In this document: positions 35,730 through 47,764 of the stretch, in pieces | How positions within the stretch are numbered: the stretch's first letter is position 1 | Layout: every line of letters starts with the position of its first letter | From: Acidimicrobiia bacterium | GTDB lineage: Bacteria > Actinomycetota > Acidimicrobiia > IMCC26256 > PALSA-610 | Reading direction: 5' to 3' | Length of the DNA stretch: 64,000 nt | Assembly (NCBI GenBank): GCA_026002935.1 | Contig: BPGH01000001.1 | Location: 2,900,662 to 2,964,661 of the forward strand | Made by a program: the position numbers and the translations under genes | The notes under the pieces: model-generated | Databases searched by the model: none | What the model was told of the DNA's origin: nothing | The model's input: only the letters and a program-made list of their open reading frames with translations

Positions 35730-37645
35730 CAGTGGTGCCCCCCGTCCGCGTGCTCCTCGGTGGGCGGCTCGACCGCCCACGCGTACAACCCGAACATCAA
35801 CACCGCGACGCCGAGCGCCACCAGCCACCAGTTCTTGAACACGAAGCCGTAGCCGAGCACCGGCATGCCCGCCGCGAGCACCATCGGCCAGTACGACGGC
35901 GACGGCATGTGGATCCCGTGGCCCTCGCCGCCGTGCCCCTCGGCGGTGTCGACCGCGCCGCCGGCGGGCAGGCGCAGCAGCCGGCCCTCGTCGTCCTCGG
36001 TGTACTTGCGGTGCCACAGCTCGTCGCGGTGCGAGACGACCGGGATCTCGGCGAAGTTGTACTCGGGCGGCGGCGACGCGGTCGACCACTCGAGCGTCCG
36101 GCCGTCCCACGGGTCGGCCGGCGCGACCGCGCCGCGGCGCGTGGAGTAGAGGACGTTGACGATGTAGACGAGCACCGCCAACGCGATCACGAACGCGCCG
36201 ACCGTCGCGAGCAGGTTCATCGTGTCCCAGCCCAGGCCCTCGCCGTAGGTGTAGGTGCGGCGCGGCATCCCCTCGAGGCCGAGGAAGTGCATCGGGAAGA
36301 ACGTCAGGTTGAACCCGATCACGAGCAGCCAGAACATCAGCTTGCCGAGGCCCTCGTGCAGCATCCGGCCGAAGATCTTCGGGTGCCAGTAGTGCAGGCC
36401 GCCGAACACGGCGAAGATCAGCCCGCCGAACAGCACGTAGTGGAAGTGGGCGACGATGAAGTACGTGTCGTGCTGCTGCGTGTCGGCGGGGACGATCGCG
36501 TGCATGACGCCGGACAGGCCGCCGATCGTGAACTGCGCGATGAACCCGAGCGCGAACAGCATCGGCGACGCGAGCCGGACCGACCCGCCCCACACGGTGC
36601 CGAGCCAGTTGAAGATCTTCACGCCCGTGGGGACCGCGATCAGCATCGTCGCCAGGCCGAACGCCGACTGCGCGACCGGCCCGATGCCCGACGTGAACAT
36701 GTGGTGCGCCCACACGCCCCAGCCGAGGAAGCCGATGGCGATGCCGGAGAACACGACGATCGCGTACCCGAACAGCGGCTTGCGGCTGAAGACCGGGAGG
36801 ATCTCGGAGACGATGCCCATGCCCGGGAGGATGAGGATGTACACCTCCGGGTGGCCGAAGATCCAGAACAGGTGCTGGTACAGCAGCGGGTCACCGCCGG
36901 CGGCGGCGTTGAAGAAGTTCGCGTCGAAGTTGCGGTCCAGGTAGACCTGGATCAGCGACGCGGTGACCGGCGGCATCGCGAACAACGTGAGGAACGCGAT
37001 CACGAGGATCATCCACACGAACACCGGCATGCGCATCAGGGTCATGCCCGGCGCGCGCATGTTGAGGATCGTCACGATGAAGTTGACCGACGTCGCGACC
37101 GACCCGATGCCGAGCAGGATGATCCCGACCGCCCAGAAGTCGGGGCCGTGCCCCGGCAGGAACCCCTGCGACATCGGGGTGCTGTTGAGCGGTGCGTAGT
37201 TGACCCAGCCGCCGTTCGGCGCGTCGCCGAAGAGGAACGACGAGTACAGGAACAGCCCGCCGAACAGGAACACCCAGTACCCGAGCATGTTCATGCGCGG
37301 GAACGCGACGTCGCGCGCGCCGATCATCAGCGGCACGAGGTAGTTGCCGAAGGCGGCGGCGATCGGCATGCCGACGAGGAACACCATCGTCGTGCCGTGC
37401 ATGGTGAAGAGCTGGTTGTAGGCGTCGGCCGACAGGACGGAGCCGTTCGGCTGCGCGAGCTGGAGGCGGATCAGGAGCGCCTCGATGCCGCCGGCGACGA
37501 AGAACAGGATCGCCGTCGCCCCGTACATGACGGCGATCTTCTTGTGGTCGACGGTGGTGAACCAGCTCCACACCCCGGTCGTGGCGCGCGGCCGCTGCAG
37601 CAGGCGCGCCCGCGGCACGGGCAGGGCGTCTTGGACGGTGCTCAC
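35729..37645 (-). CDS. coxA: Cytochrome c oxidase subunit I, with C-terminal extension
   Basis: 638-residue catalytic subunit of an aa3-type oxidase. Haem and copper ligands are visible: His in FTMHGTTMVF (haem a), FGHPEVYILILPG (CuB His and cross-linked Tyr), WAHHMFTSG (CuB pair) and VAHFHYVLFGG (haem a3/a). After the 12-helix core come about 90 extra residues holding two more helices (YWPMVLAAGMPVLGYGF and WWLVALGVAVLMFGLYAW), an extension known in some actinobacterial and chloroflexal subunits. The GTG start overlaps the coxB stop (GTGA) and has GGGGAGG upstream. Confidence 0.96.
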   Translation of the reverse strand: MSTVQDALPVPRARLLQRPRATTGVWSWFTTVDHKKIAVMYGATAILFFVAGGIEALLIRLQLAQPNGSVLSADAYNQLFTMHGTTMVFLVGMPIAAAFGNYLVPLMIGARDVAFPRMNMLGYWVFLFGGLFLYSSFLFGDAPNGGWVNYAPLNSTPMSQGFLPGHGPDFWAVGIILLGIGSVATSVNFIVTILNMRAPGMTLMRMPVFVWMILVIAFLTLFAMPPVTASLIQVYLDRNFDANFFNAAAGGDPLLYQHLFWIFGHPEVYILILPGMGIVSEILPVFSRKPLFGYAIVVFSGIAIGFLGWGVWAHHMFTSGIGPVAQSAFGLATMLIAVPTGVKIFNWLGTVWGGSVRLASPMLFALGFIAQFTIGGLSGVMHAIVPADTQQHDTYFIVAHFHYVLFGGLIFAVFGGLHYWHPKIFGRMLHEGLGKLMFWLLVIGFNLTFFPMHFLGLEGMPRRTYTYGEGLGWDTMNLLATVGAFVIALAVLVYIVNVLYSTRRGAVAPADPWDGRTLEWSTASPPPEYNFAEIPVVSHRDELWHRKYTEDDEGRLLRLPAGGAVDTAEGHGGEGHGIHMPSPSYWPMVLAAGMPVLGYGFVFKNWWLVALGVAVLMFGLYAWAVEPPTEEHADGGHH

Positions 37646-38760
37646 TGCTGCGCCTCCCCGGATCCTCCGAGACAACGCTGCTCGTTCTCGGGATCGGTCG
37701 CCGTCGTGCACAGGAACTCCGCGATCTCGCGGGCCTGCTCACGCGTCATGCCCCCCTCCCGGAACGAGGGCATCCGCTTCAGGGGGTCGAGCGGGCCGAA
37801 CGGCTTGCGGGCGGGTGCGTCGTAGACCCACTCCGTCAGCTCGTCGACGTTGGTGTCGTACAGGCCCGCCCCGAAGCTCGTACGGTCCCCCAGGTGCGTG
37901 AGGTTCGGGCCCGTGCGGATGTCGGCCGGCTCCGCGCCCGCGACGTCGACCCGGTGGCAGCCGGTGCAGCCCCAGCTGTCGGTGAGCACCTCCCGCACGA
38001 ACTGCGCGTCCGACTCGGGCAGCGGCTCCTTCTGGGCGGCGAGCCACGCCTCGAACTCGTCGGCCGGCTGGGCGATCACCCGCAGCCGCATGTCGGCGTG
38101 CGAGAGCCCGCAGTACTCGGCGCACTGGCCGAAGTAGGTGCCGGGCTCGCTGGCCTCGATCCGCAGGAAGTGGGTGCGGCCCGGGACGGCGTCCTTCTTG
38201 CCGGCCAGGTTCGGGACCCAGAACGAGTGGATGACCCCGTCGGCCGGCGCCGAGATCCGCAGCTCCACCGGGCGGTCGACGGGGATGTGGAGCTCGTTGG
38301 CGGTCACGACGCCCTCGCCGACGTACTCGTACTCCCACCACCACTGCTTGCCGACCACCTCGACGGTCAGCGCGCCCTCACCGGGCTTCTCGGCGAGGTC
38401 GAAGATGGTCGCGACCGTCGGGACGGCCATGACGACGAGGACGAGCGCCGGGACGATCGTCCACCCGACCTCGAGCGCGGTGTTGCCGTGCACCTGCTTC
38501 GGGGCCCGCGGCCGGCCCGGCTTCTCCCGGAACCGCAGCGCCACGTAGATCGTGCCGCCGACGACGCCGACCCCGATGACGACCGCGATCCAGAAGAACG
38601 GGCTGAACAGGTCGAGGATCTGCTGGGCGTCCGGCCCCTTCGGGTCGAGCGACGTCTGCTGGTTGTCCTGGTCGGCGCAGCCCGCGAGCACGGCCGCGCC
38701 GAGGAGCGTCGTGGCACCGGTGACGGCCCCACGACGGAGCCGGTTGATGCGGTCGGACAT
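37642..38760 (-). CDS. coxB: Cytochrome c oxidase subunit II with fused cytochrome c domain
   Basis: 372 residues: lipoprotein signal with LAGC lipobox (Cys about 28), two transmembrane helices, and a CuA domain with His in VIHSFWVPN and GQCAEYCGLSHADM. A C-terminal class I cytochrome c domain has CTGCH and an axial Met in LKRMPSF. The fusion makes this a caa3-like subunit that carries its own electron donor. The ATG at 38760 has GAGGAAGG upstream and starts the operon coxB-coxA-coxC-subunit IV-ctaG-cupredoxin. A TAGTCT about 30 bases upstream of the start may be its -10. Confidence 0.96.
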   Translation of the reverse strand: MSDRINRLRRGAVTGATTLLGAAVLAGCADQDNQQTSLDPKGPDAQQILDLFSPFFWIAVVIGVGVVGGTIYVALRFREKPGRPRAPKQVHGNTALEVGWTIVPALVLVVMAVPTVATIFDLAEKPGEGALTVEVVGKQWWWEYEYVGEGVVTANELHIPVDRPVELRISAPADGVIHSFWVPNLAGKKDAVPGRTHFLRIEASEPGTYFGQCAEYCGLSHADMRLRVIAQPADEFEAWLAAQKEPLPESDAQFVREVLTDSWGCTGCHRVDVAGAEPADIRTGPNLTHLGDRTSFGAGLYDTNVDELTEWVYDAPARKPFGPLDPLKRMPSFREGGMTREQAREIAEFLCTTATDPENEQRCLGGSGEAQQ

Positions 38761-38830
38761 CAGCCTTCCTCGACTGGGCGACGTGGCCGGAGACTACAAC
38801 GGCCCCGCCCCGGGCGACCGAATCCGCCCG

Positions 38831-38850
38831 GGCGCGCCATCCGGCGCGCC
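38831..38850 (-). terminator. Stem-loop downstream of era
   Basis: GGCGCGCC, a four-base loop, and GGCGCGCC form an 8-bp stem in the 150-base gap between era and coxB. No T-run follows, so termination is only possible, as often in high-GC actinobacteria. Confidence 0.4.
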
Positions 38851-38910
38851 TCGTGAACTCGTGCGACGGCACGCGGCCGCGACCCGCCGGCCGCCCGGCG
38901 CGGCGCGGCC

Positions 38911-39849
38911 TCACAACCCGAGGCGGTCGAGCGCGTGCGGTCGCCGCTGCCAGTGGGGGTCGACGCGCACGTGCGTCTCGAGGTGCACCCGGGTGCCGAG
39001 CAACGCCTCCAGCTCGCGGCGCGCCGCGGTGCCGGCGCGCTTGAGCACCTCGCCGCGCCGGCCGATGACCATGCCCTTCTGCGACTCCCGCTCGACGCGC
39101 ACCACCACGCGCAGCGCGAGCACGGGGCCGGACGCGCCCTCGCGCAGCTCGGCCTCCTCGGTCGTCACCGCGATCGAGTGCGGCAGCTCCTCCCGGGCGA
39201 TGGCGAGAAGCTGCTCACGCAACAGCTCGGCCGCGAGGAACGACTCGGGTGCGTCGGTGACGACGCCCGGCGGGTAGTAGTGCGGCCCGGCCGGCAACCG
39301 GGCCTCGATCTCGCCCACCAGCAGGTCCACGCCGTCGCCGGTGCGGGCCGACAGCGGGACGAAGGCGGCGAAGTCGCCGAGCTCGGCGGCCGCCGCGAGC
39401 CGCTGCGCGATCTGTTCGGGGCTCGCGGCGTCGGTCTTGTTCACGACGAGCACCGCGGGGGTGTCGACCGCCGCGACCCGTTCGGCGACGAACCGGTCGC
39501 CGGGGCCGATCGGCGCGTCCGCCTCCACGAGGAAGCACACGACGTCGACCTCGGCGAGCGTGGCCAGCGCCCGCGCGTTCGCGCGCTCACCGAGCAGCGT
39601 GCGCGGCTTGTGCACGCCGGGGGTGTCGAGCAGCACGATCTGCGACCGGTCCGTGGTGCGTACGCCCCGCACCTGTGTGCGGGTCGTCTGCGGGCGGTCG
39701 GAGACGATCGACACCTTCGTGCCCACGAGCGCGTTGACGAGGGTGGACTTGCCGACGTTGGGCCGGCCCACCAGCGAGACGAACCCCGAGCGGAAGACGC
39801 CGGGGCCGCCCGGCGGGGCGGCGTCAGGCACCCGCGGGCTCGACCCCAC
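38911..39849 (-). CDS. era: GTPase Era
   Basis: 312-residue Era, a GTPase that binds the 3' end of 16S rRNA during 30S maturation. G motifs: GRPNVGKST, LLDTPGVHKP, VVNKTD; the C-terminal KH domain includes RVERESQKGMVIGRRG. The GTG at 39849 lies 26 bases inside the preceding CorC/HlyC gene. A later GTG just before FRSGFVSLVG is an alternative that would drop the low-complexity N-terminus. Confidence 0.94.
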   Translation of the reverse strand: MGSSPRVPDAAPPGGPGVFRSGFVSLVGRPNVGKSTLVNALVGTKVSIVSDRPQTTRTQVRGVRTTDRSQIVLLDTPGVHKPRTLLGERANARALATLAEVDVVCFLVEADAPIGPGDRFVAERVAAVDTPAVLVVNKTDAASPEQIAQRLAAAAELGDFAAFVPLSARTGDGVDLLVGEIEARLPAGPHYYPPGVVTDAPESFLAAELLREQLLAIAREELPHSIAVTTEEAELREGASGPVLALRVVVRVERESQKGMVIGRRGEVLKRAGTAARRELEALLGTRVHLETHVRVDPHWQRRPHALDRLGL

Positions 39850-41149
39850 TGCGCGCCGCCTCCTCGCGCGCGCCGGCCGGCGCGGCGCCGTCGGGCGCGG
39901 CGGGCCGGATGAGCACCGAGACGATCCGCCGCCCCTGCACCCGCTCCGCGCAGAAGTCGAGCCCCGACAGCGCGCAGCACTCGCCGTCGTGGGGGACGTG
40001 CCCGAGCGTGCTGAACACCAGCCCCCCGACGGTGTCCCACTCGTCCTGGGGCAGCTCGACGCCGAGCAGCTCGTTCACCTCGTCGATGGGCGTGCGGCCG
40101 GGGACCCGCAACGTCCCGTCCGCGAGCCGCTCCACGGTCGGCTCCTCGACGTCGTACTCGTCGCTGATCTCGCCGACGATCTCCTCCAGCAGGTCCTCCA
40201 TCGTCACGAGGCCCGCCGTCCCCCCGTACTCGTCGACGACGATCGCCATGTGGAACTTCTCGGTCTGCATCTCGCGCAGCAGCTCGGCGACGCGCTTCGA
40301 CTCGGGGACGAAGTGGGCGGGGCGCAGGCTCTGCCGCACCGGCGCGTCGCCCTCCCCCGCGGCCGAGCGCGCGACGAGGTCCTTGAGGAACACGAGCCCG
40401 ACGATGTTGTCGGTCGTGTCGTCGAACGCCGGCAGGCGCGACTTGCCCGCGTCGATCGCGATCGAGATCGCCTCGTCGACGGTCGCGTCGGCCTCGACCG
40501 CGACCATGTCGGGCCGGGGGAGCATCACCTCGCGCACGACCGTGTCGCCGAACTCGAAGATCGAGTGGATGAGCTCCCGTTCCTCCGTCTCGATCGACTC
40601 CTCCTCGGCGGCGACGTCCGCCATCTGGCGGATCTCCTCCTCGGTCACGAACGGCCCCTTCTTCAGGCCCTTGCCGGGGAGGATCCAGTTCACGAAGCCG
40701 AGGAGCGCGCGCACGACCCAGCGGACCGGCGGGAACTCGGTGAGGAACCACAGGAACCGGGTCGTGCGCAGCGCGGCGCGGTCGGTGTGCTGCACCGCCC
40801 AGGTCTTCGGCGCGGCCTCGGCGAACACGAAGAAGACGACGACGTTGAGGACGAGGGTCGCCGCCACCCACAGCGGCCCCGATCCGCCGAAGAGGATGCC
40901 GAGGAGGTAGGACGTGACGAGTTGGGCGGCGAGCGCCATGAGCGTCACGGCGTTCACGGTGCGCTCGGGGTGCTCGAGCATCGCCGCCAGCCTCCCGGCG
41001 CGCTTCTCGCCCTGTTCCTCGAGCGCGAGGGCCTTGACCCGGCTCATCCGCAGGAACGCAGTCTCGGCGATCGCGAGGAGGATCGCCGTCAGGAAGAGCA
41101 CGACGATCGCGGCGACGGCGAGCCAGTCGGCGGTGCTCACGCCGCGCAC
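39824..41149 (-). CDS. CNNM/CBS-domain CorC-HlyC family membrane protein
   Basis: 441 residues: an N-terminal CNNM (DUF21) transmembrane domain (about 1-190, with AETAFLRMSRVKALALEE and FAEAAPKTWAV), a CBS pair (VREVMLPRPDMVAVEADATVDEA; HMAIVVDEYGGTAGLVTMEDLLEEIVG) and a C-terminal CorC_HlyC domain. This hemolysin/magnesium-efflux family probably exports divalent cations; the haemolysin name is historical. The GTG at 41149 or the GTG at 41140 could start it. It belongs to phoH-ybeY-corC-era. Confidence 0.9.
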   Translation of the reverse strand: MRGVSTADWLAVAAIVVLFLTAILLAIAETAFLRMSRVKALALEEQGEKRAGRLAAMLEHPERTVNAVTLMALAAQLVTSYLLGILFGGSGPLWVAATLVLNVVVFFVFAEAAPKTWAVQHTDRAALRTTRFLWFLTEFPPVRWVVRALLGFVNWILPGKGLKKGPFVTEEEIRQMADVAAEEESIETEERELIHSIFEFGDTVVREVMLPRPDMVAVEADATVDEAISIAIDAGKSRLPAFDDTTDNIVGLVFLKDLVARSAAGEGDAPVRQSLRPAHFVPESKRVAELLREMQTEKFHMAIVVDEYGGTAGLVTMEDLLEEIVGEISDEYDVEEPTVERLADGTLRVPGRTPIDEVNELLGVELPQDEWDTVGGLVFSTLGHVPHDGECCALSGLDFCAERVQGRRIVSVLIRPAAPDGAAPAGAREEAARSGVEPAGA

Positions 41150-41231
41150 CTTCGTGCGGCGGGCTCGAGCGACGGTCGCCCGTGCATCGAGCCGAGGCTA
41201 TCGGTATCTGGGGGTGCCGACATCGGGCCCT

Positions 41232-41771
41232 TCATCCCTTCGCGTCGAGGTCGCGGAAGCGGTCGAGCAGCTCCTGCTCGCGCCGGCGCATCGCGGTCGT
41301 CTCCTCGGGCTCCGCGTGGTCGTAGTCGAGCAGGTGCAGGACGCCGTGCACCACGAGGAGCGCCAGCTCCTCGTCGACGGGCACGCCGCGAGCGAGCGCC
41401 TGGCGGCGGGCGTACACCGGGCACACGACCACGTCGCCGAGCAGCGCCGGCGGGTCGTTCGGGTCGGTGGGCGAGCCCGGGCCGCGGCCCCCCTGGTCCG
41501 GCTGGCGGCCGCCGGGCGGCGGCTCCTCGTCGAGCGGGAACGCGAGCACGTCGGTCGGGCCCGAGGACCCGAGGAACCGCTCGTTGAGGTCGGCGATCGT
41601 CTCCTCGTCGACGAACAGCAGCGACATCTCGGCGGCCGGGCCGAACCGCTCGGGCACGCGCTCCTGCTCGAGGACGAAGCGCGCGAGCCGGACCCAGTGC
41701 GGCACGTCGACCTCGACGTCGCGCTGCTCGTCCGCGCCGAACACACAGGGCGCGGCGTGCACGTCGCTCAC
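41232..41771 (-). CDS. ybeY: Endoribonuclease YbeY
   Basis: 179-residue YbeY, a zinc-dependent endoribonuclease in 16S rRNA maturation. The metal motif HGVLHLLDYDH is intact near the C-terminus, and LNERFLGSSGPTDVLAFPL matches the family. An insert rich in Pro/Gly (about 85-105) lengthens it slightly. The GTG start overlaps the phoH stop (GTGA, 41768-41771). Confidence 0.94.
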   Translation of the reverse strand: MSDVHAAPCVFGADEQRDVEVDVPHWVRLARFVLEQERVPERFGPAAEMSLLFVDEETIADLNERFLGSSGPTDVLAFPLDEEPPPGGRQPDQGGRGPGSPTDPNDPPALLGDVVVCPVYARRQALARGVPVDEELALLVVHGVLHLLDYDHAEPEETTAMRRREQELLDRFRDLDAKG

Positions 41772-42727
41772 CGTTCGTGACGCTCGTAGGCGTCGACGAT
41801 GTCCTGCACGATGCGGTGCCGCACCACGTCGGGCGAGCCGAGCTCGACGAAGGTCAGGCCCTCGATCCCGTCGAGCACGTCGCGCACGTGCAACAGGCCG
41901 GACCGCCCCCGCCCGTCGGGGAGGTCGATCTGCGTCACGTCGCCCGTGATCACCGCGCGCGACCCGAAGCCGAGCCGCGTGAGGAACATCTTCATCTGCT
42001 CGGGCGTGGTGTTCTGCGCCTCGTCGAGGATGATGAACGAGTCGTTGAGCGTGCGGCCGCGCATGTACGCGAGGGGTGCGACCTCGATGGTGCCGCGCTC
42101 CATCAGCCGCGCGACGCTCTCGGGCTCGAGCATGTCGTACAGGGCGTCGTACAGCGGGCGGAGGTACGGGTCGACCTTCGCCAGCATGTCGCCGGGCAGG
42201 AAGCCGAGACGCTCGCCGGCCTCGACGGCGGGGCGGGTGAGGATGATGCGGTTGACCTGCTTCGCCTGGAGCGCCTGCACGGCGAGCGCGACGGCGAGGT
42301 AGCTCTTGCCCGTGCCCGCCGGCCCGACGACGAACGTCACGGTGTTGTCGCGCACCGAGTCGACGTAGCGCTTCTGGCCCGCGGTCTTGGGCCGGACGGT
42401 CTTGCGCCCCCGCACGACCTCGGTGGTGAGCACCTCGGTCGGGCGCTGGTCGGCCTTCAGCATCGCGATCGACCGGCCGAGGCCCTCGCGGTCGAGCTCG
42501 TGGCCCTGCTCGAGCAGCACCACCATCTCCTCGAACAGGCGCCCGACGCGCTCGGCCTCGTGCGCGTCGCCGGTGACGGTGATCTCGTTGCCGCGCACGA
42601 GGATCTGCACCGGGAACGCGTCCTCGACCAGGCGCAGCAGCTCGTCGCGCTGGCCGAGCAGCCCCACCATGAGGTGGTTGCCGGGAACCAGGATCTTGAC
42701 CGAGGTACTCGTGGACGGCGGAGCCAA
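41768..42727 (-). CDS. phoH: PhoH-like ATPase
   Basis: 319 residues with an N-terminal KH-like segment and a PhoH P-loop ATPase/helicase domain: Walker [13 protein letters not shown] (about 134), [18 protein letters not shown], and Walker [22 protein letters not shown]. Coupled to ybeY, suggesting an RNA-processing role. The apparent start is TTG 42727 without a Shine-Dalgarno. TACCCT lies 9 bases upstream, so the transcript may be leaderless; TTG leaderless starts are rarer, so the start is uncertain. Confidence 0.92.
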   Translation of the reverse strand: MAPPSTSTSVKILVPGNHLMVGLLGQRDELLRLVEDAFPVQILVRGNEITVTGDAHEAERVGRLFEEMVVLLEQGHELDREGLGRSIAMLKADQRPTEVLTTEVVRGRKTVRPKTAGQKRYVDSVRDNTVTFVVGPAGTGKSYLAVALAVQALQAKQVNRIILTRPAVEAGERLGFLPGDMLAKVDPYLRPLYDALYDMLEPESVARLMERGTIEVAPLAYMRGRTLNDSFIILDEAQNTTPEQMKMFLTRLGFGSRAVITGDVTQIDLPDGRGRSGLLHVRDVLDGIEGLTFVELGSPDVVRHRIVQDIVDAYERHER

Positions 42728-42736
42728 AGTGCGATC

Positions 42737-42742
42737 AGGGTA
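42737..42742 (-). promoter_or_regulatory. Possible -10 box (TACCCT) for phoH-ybeY-corC-era
   Basis: TANNNT element nine bases before the TTG start of phoH, in the short gap after bldD. No -35 is visible. Confidence 0.35.
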
Positions 42743-42781
42743 GCGCCGGCACGGCCCCGGCCCGTCCCCGTACCGTGGACC

Positions 42782-43276
42782 TCAGACGCCGGCGGGGGCC
42801 CGCAGGCCGAGCTGCTCGAGGCGCGCGCCCAGCTCCTCGATCTTGCGGCCCATCACCGCGGCGAGCACCCGCAGGTCGGACCGCCGGATCGTGAGCATCC
42901 GGCCGTTGAAGTCCTGGCGCTCGAGCTGGATCGAGGAGGCGAACCTGGCGAGGATCTGCGCGTCCGGGTCGTCGAGGTCGTGCAGCCGGACCAGGTCGAT
43001 CGTGAACCCCGACTCGAGCAGCGAGCCGCCGCTGTCGACCAGGCTGATCTCGCCGTCCACCTCCCGGGGGAGGAGCTGGTCGGAGGGCACCTCGTAGATC
43101 TCCGCCAGCCGCAGCAGCCGCGGCACGGAGATGGCGCGCTCGCCCCGCTCGTACGCGCCCAGCACCGACGCCTTGAACTCGAGGTTCGAGCGCGCCTCGA
43201 CGTCGTGCAGGGACAGACCCTTCTGACGGCGGATCGCTCGCAGGCGTTCGCCGACCCGTGCTCCGGTCGTCGCCAA
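42782..43276 (-). CDS. bldD: BldD-like transcriptional regulator with cyclic-di-GMP-binding motif
   Basis: 164 residues: an N-terminal helix-turn-helix of the Xre type closely matching BldD (GERLRAIRRQKGLSLHDVEARS, then YERGERAISVPRLLRLAEIY) and a BldD-type C-terminal domain. In Streptomyces BldD, cyclic di-GMP is held by RxD-x8-RxxD. Here R120-Q-D122 and R131-R-S-D134 have exactly this spacing. The protein is therefore predicted to dimerise on cyclic di-GMP and repress target genes. The start is TTG 43276 with GAGGGGG upstream. It has its own promoter at 43367-43395. Confidence 0.87.
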   Translation of the reverse strand: MATTGARVGERLRAIRRQKGLSLHDVEARSNLEFKASVLGAYERGERAISVPRLLRLAEIYEVPSDQLLPREVDGEISLVDSGGSLLESGFTIDLVRLHDLDDPDAQILARFASSIQLERQDFNGRMLTIRRSDLRVLAAVMGRKIEELGARLEQLGLRAPAGV

Positions 43277-43366
43277 CCTCGCCCCCTCGCCCCCTGGACA
43301 CGTGCCCCCGGTCGCCGCCCCCGGCTCCCGGGTGGCACCGGAGCGTGCACCCCGGCGCGTCGTTCG

Positions 43367-43395
43367 ATCGTAACAGCACGCTCCGTGAAAGTCAT
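43367..43395 (-). promoter_or_regulatory. Sigma-70-type promoter of bldD
   Basis: On the minus strand ATGACT (43390-43395), a 17-base spacer and TACGAT (43367-43372) form a good -35/-10 pair. The leader would be about 80 bases before the TTG start. The rest of the 218-base gap to rsmE shows no gene. Confidence 0.55.
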
Positions 43396-43494
43396 GCTTC
43401 GGCGTGAACGCAACAGGAGCAACGGACGCTCACTCGCGCCCAGCCACCCACTCGGGCCACGTCGGCGCGGCGCTCCCGCAGACGCCGGCAGGGG

Positions 43495-46555
<3,061 letters not shown>

Positions 46556-46597
46556 GCGCCGCCGGAACCGCCCGCCGCAGCGGCCGGCGCCGCCGGG

Positions 46598-47764
46598 TCA
46601 CGGGACCCGCACCCCGGCCCCGCCCGCGCGGGCCGTCCCGGCGGCGAGCGCGAGCGCGAGGCGGGCGGTGACCTCGGACGCGAGCAGGCGGCCGCGGCGG
46701 GTGAGCACGGCCGGGCCGGGACCCGGCTCGAGCAGGCCCGCGGCCCGCAGCTCCTCGACCGCCGGCCCGGCGACGCCGGCGCCCCGGCGGGTGCGCAGCG
46801 CGAGCTGCAGGGCCTCCTCCGCCCGGGCCGCCCCGTCCAGTCGCTCGTGGCCCGCCTCCGGCGAGCGGCCCGCGGCGACCCGCGCGACGTAGCGCTCGGG
46901 GGTCCGCACGTTCCACCAGCGCCGCCCGCCCGTGTGCCCGTGGGCGGCGCAGCCGATCCCCAGGTACTCCCCCTGCTCCCAGTAGCAGCGGTTGTGGCGG
47001 CACTGCGCGCCCGGACGGGCGAAGTTGGAGATCTCGTACCACTCGTAGCCGGCGGCGCCGAGCACCTCGTCCGCGAGGAGGTACCCGTCGGCCTGGTCGT
47101 CGTCGTCGGGCGCGGGCACGGCGCCCGCCGCGACACGCCGTCCGAGCGGGGTGCCCGGCTCGACGGTGAGCGCGTAGACACTGACGTGGGGCACGCCGAG
47201 CCCGACGACCGCGTCGAGCGTGCGGCGCCAGTCGTCGAGCGTCTCCCCCGGCGTGCCGTAGATGCAGTCGACGTTCAGGTCGGTGATCCCGGCGTCGCGG
47301 GCGAGCGCGACCGCGCGGGCGACGTTGGCGGGGTCGTGCGTGCGGCCGAGTGCGCGCAGCACGTGCGGCGAGAACGACTGCGCGCCGAACGACAGCCGGT
47401 TGACGCCCGCCGCGGCGTACGCGCGCAGCTTCGCGGCGTCGACCGAGTCGGGGTTGCACTCGACGGTCACCTCGGCGCCGGGCGCGCGCTCGATCGCGTC
47501 GAGGACGCGTACGAGCTCGCCCGCGGGCAGCAGCGACGGCGTGCCGCCGCCGAAGAACACCGACGTCGCGGGCGGATGGCCCTCGGCGCGACGCGCCGCG
47601 AGGTCGCGCACGCACGCGTCGGTGTAGTCGTGCATCAGGTGCGCGCGGTCGGTCCACGTGGCGAAGTCGCAGTAGTCGCAACGGTGCGCGCAGAACGGCA
47701 CGTGCACGTACACGCCGAAGCCGGCGCCCGCCGGGGGCGGTTCAGGTGAGCTCGCCGCTGGCAT
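46598..47764 (-). CDS. hemW: HemW-type radical SAM protein (haem chaperone, HemN-like)
   Basis: 388-residue radical SAM protein. The 4Fe-4S motif is CAHRCDYCDF (about 26-35), followed by FGGGTPSLL and LSFGAQSF. The HNxxYW signature (RHNRCYW), found in HemW rather than genuine coproporphyrinogen oxidase HemN, argues for a haem-trafficking role. The ATG at 47764 overlaps the anti-sigma 3' end by 23 bases and has a GGGGGC upstream. Confidence 0.9.
   Translation of the reverse strand: MPAASSPEPPPAGAGFGVYVHVPFCAHRCDYCDFATWTDRAHLMHDYTDACVRDLAARRAEGHPPATSVFFGGGTPSLLPAGELVRVLDAIERAPGAEVTVECNPDSVDAAKLRAYAAAGVNRLSFGAQSFSPHVLRALGRTHDPANVARAVALARDAGITDLNVDCIYGTPGETLDDWRRTLDAVVGLGVPHVSVYALTVEPGTPLGRRVAAGAVPAPDDDDQADGYLLADEVLGAAGYEWYEISNFARPGAQCRHNRCYWEQGEYLGIGCAAHGHTGGRRWWNVRTPERYVARVAAGRSPEAGHERLDGAARAEEALQLALRTRRGAGVAGPAVEELRAAGLLEPGPGPAVLTRRGRLLASEVTARLALALAAGTARAGGAGVRVP

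Noticed and set aside
38831..38850. The double GGCGCGCC as a phage or plasmid attachment site
   Set aside because: It is an ordinary 8-bp stem in a short intergenic gap; no integrase, tRNA or flanking direct repeat supports integration.
43388..43434. AGTCA and TCACT upstream of bldD as a BldD autoregulatory box
   Set aside because: The half-sites are about 35 bases apart, far wider than typical BldD boxes, and such pentamers are common by chance.
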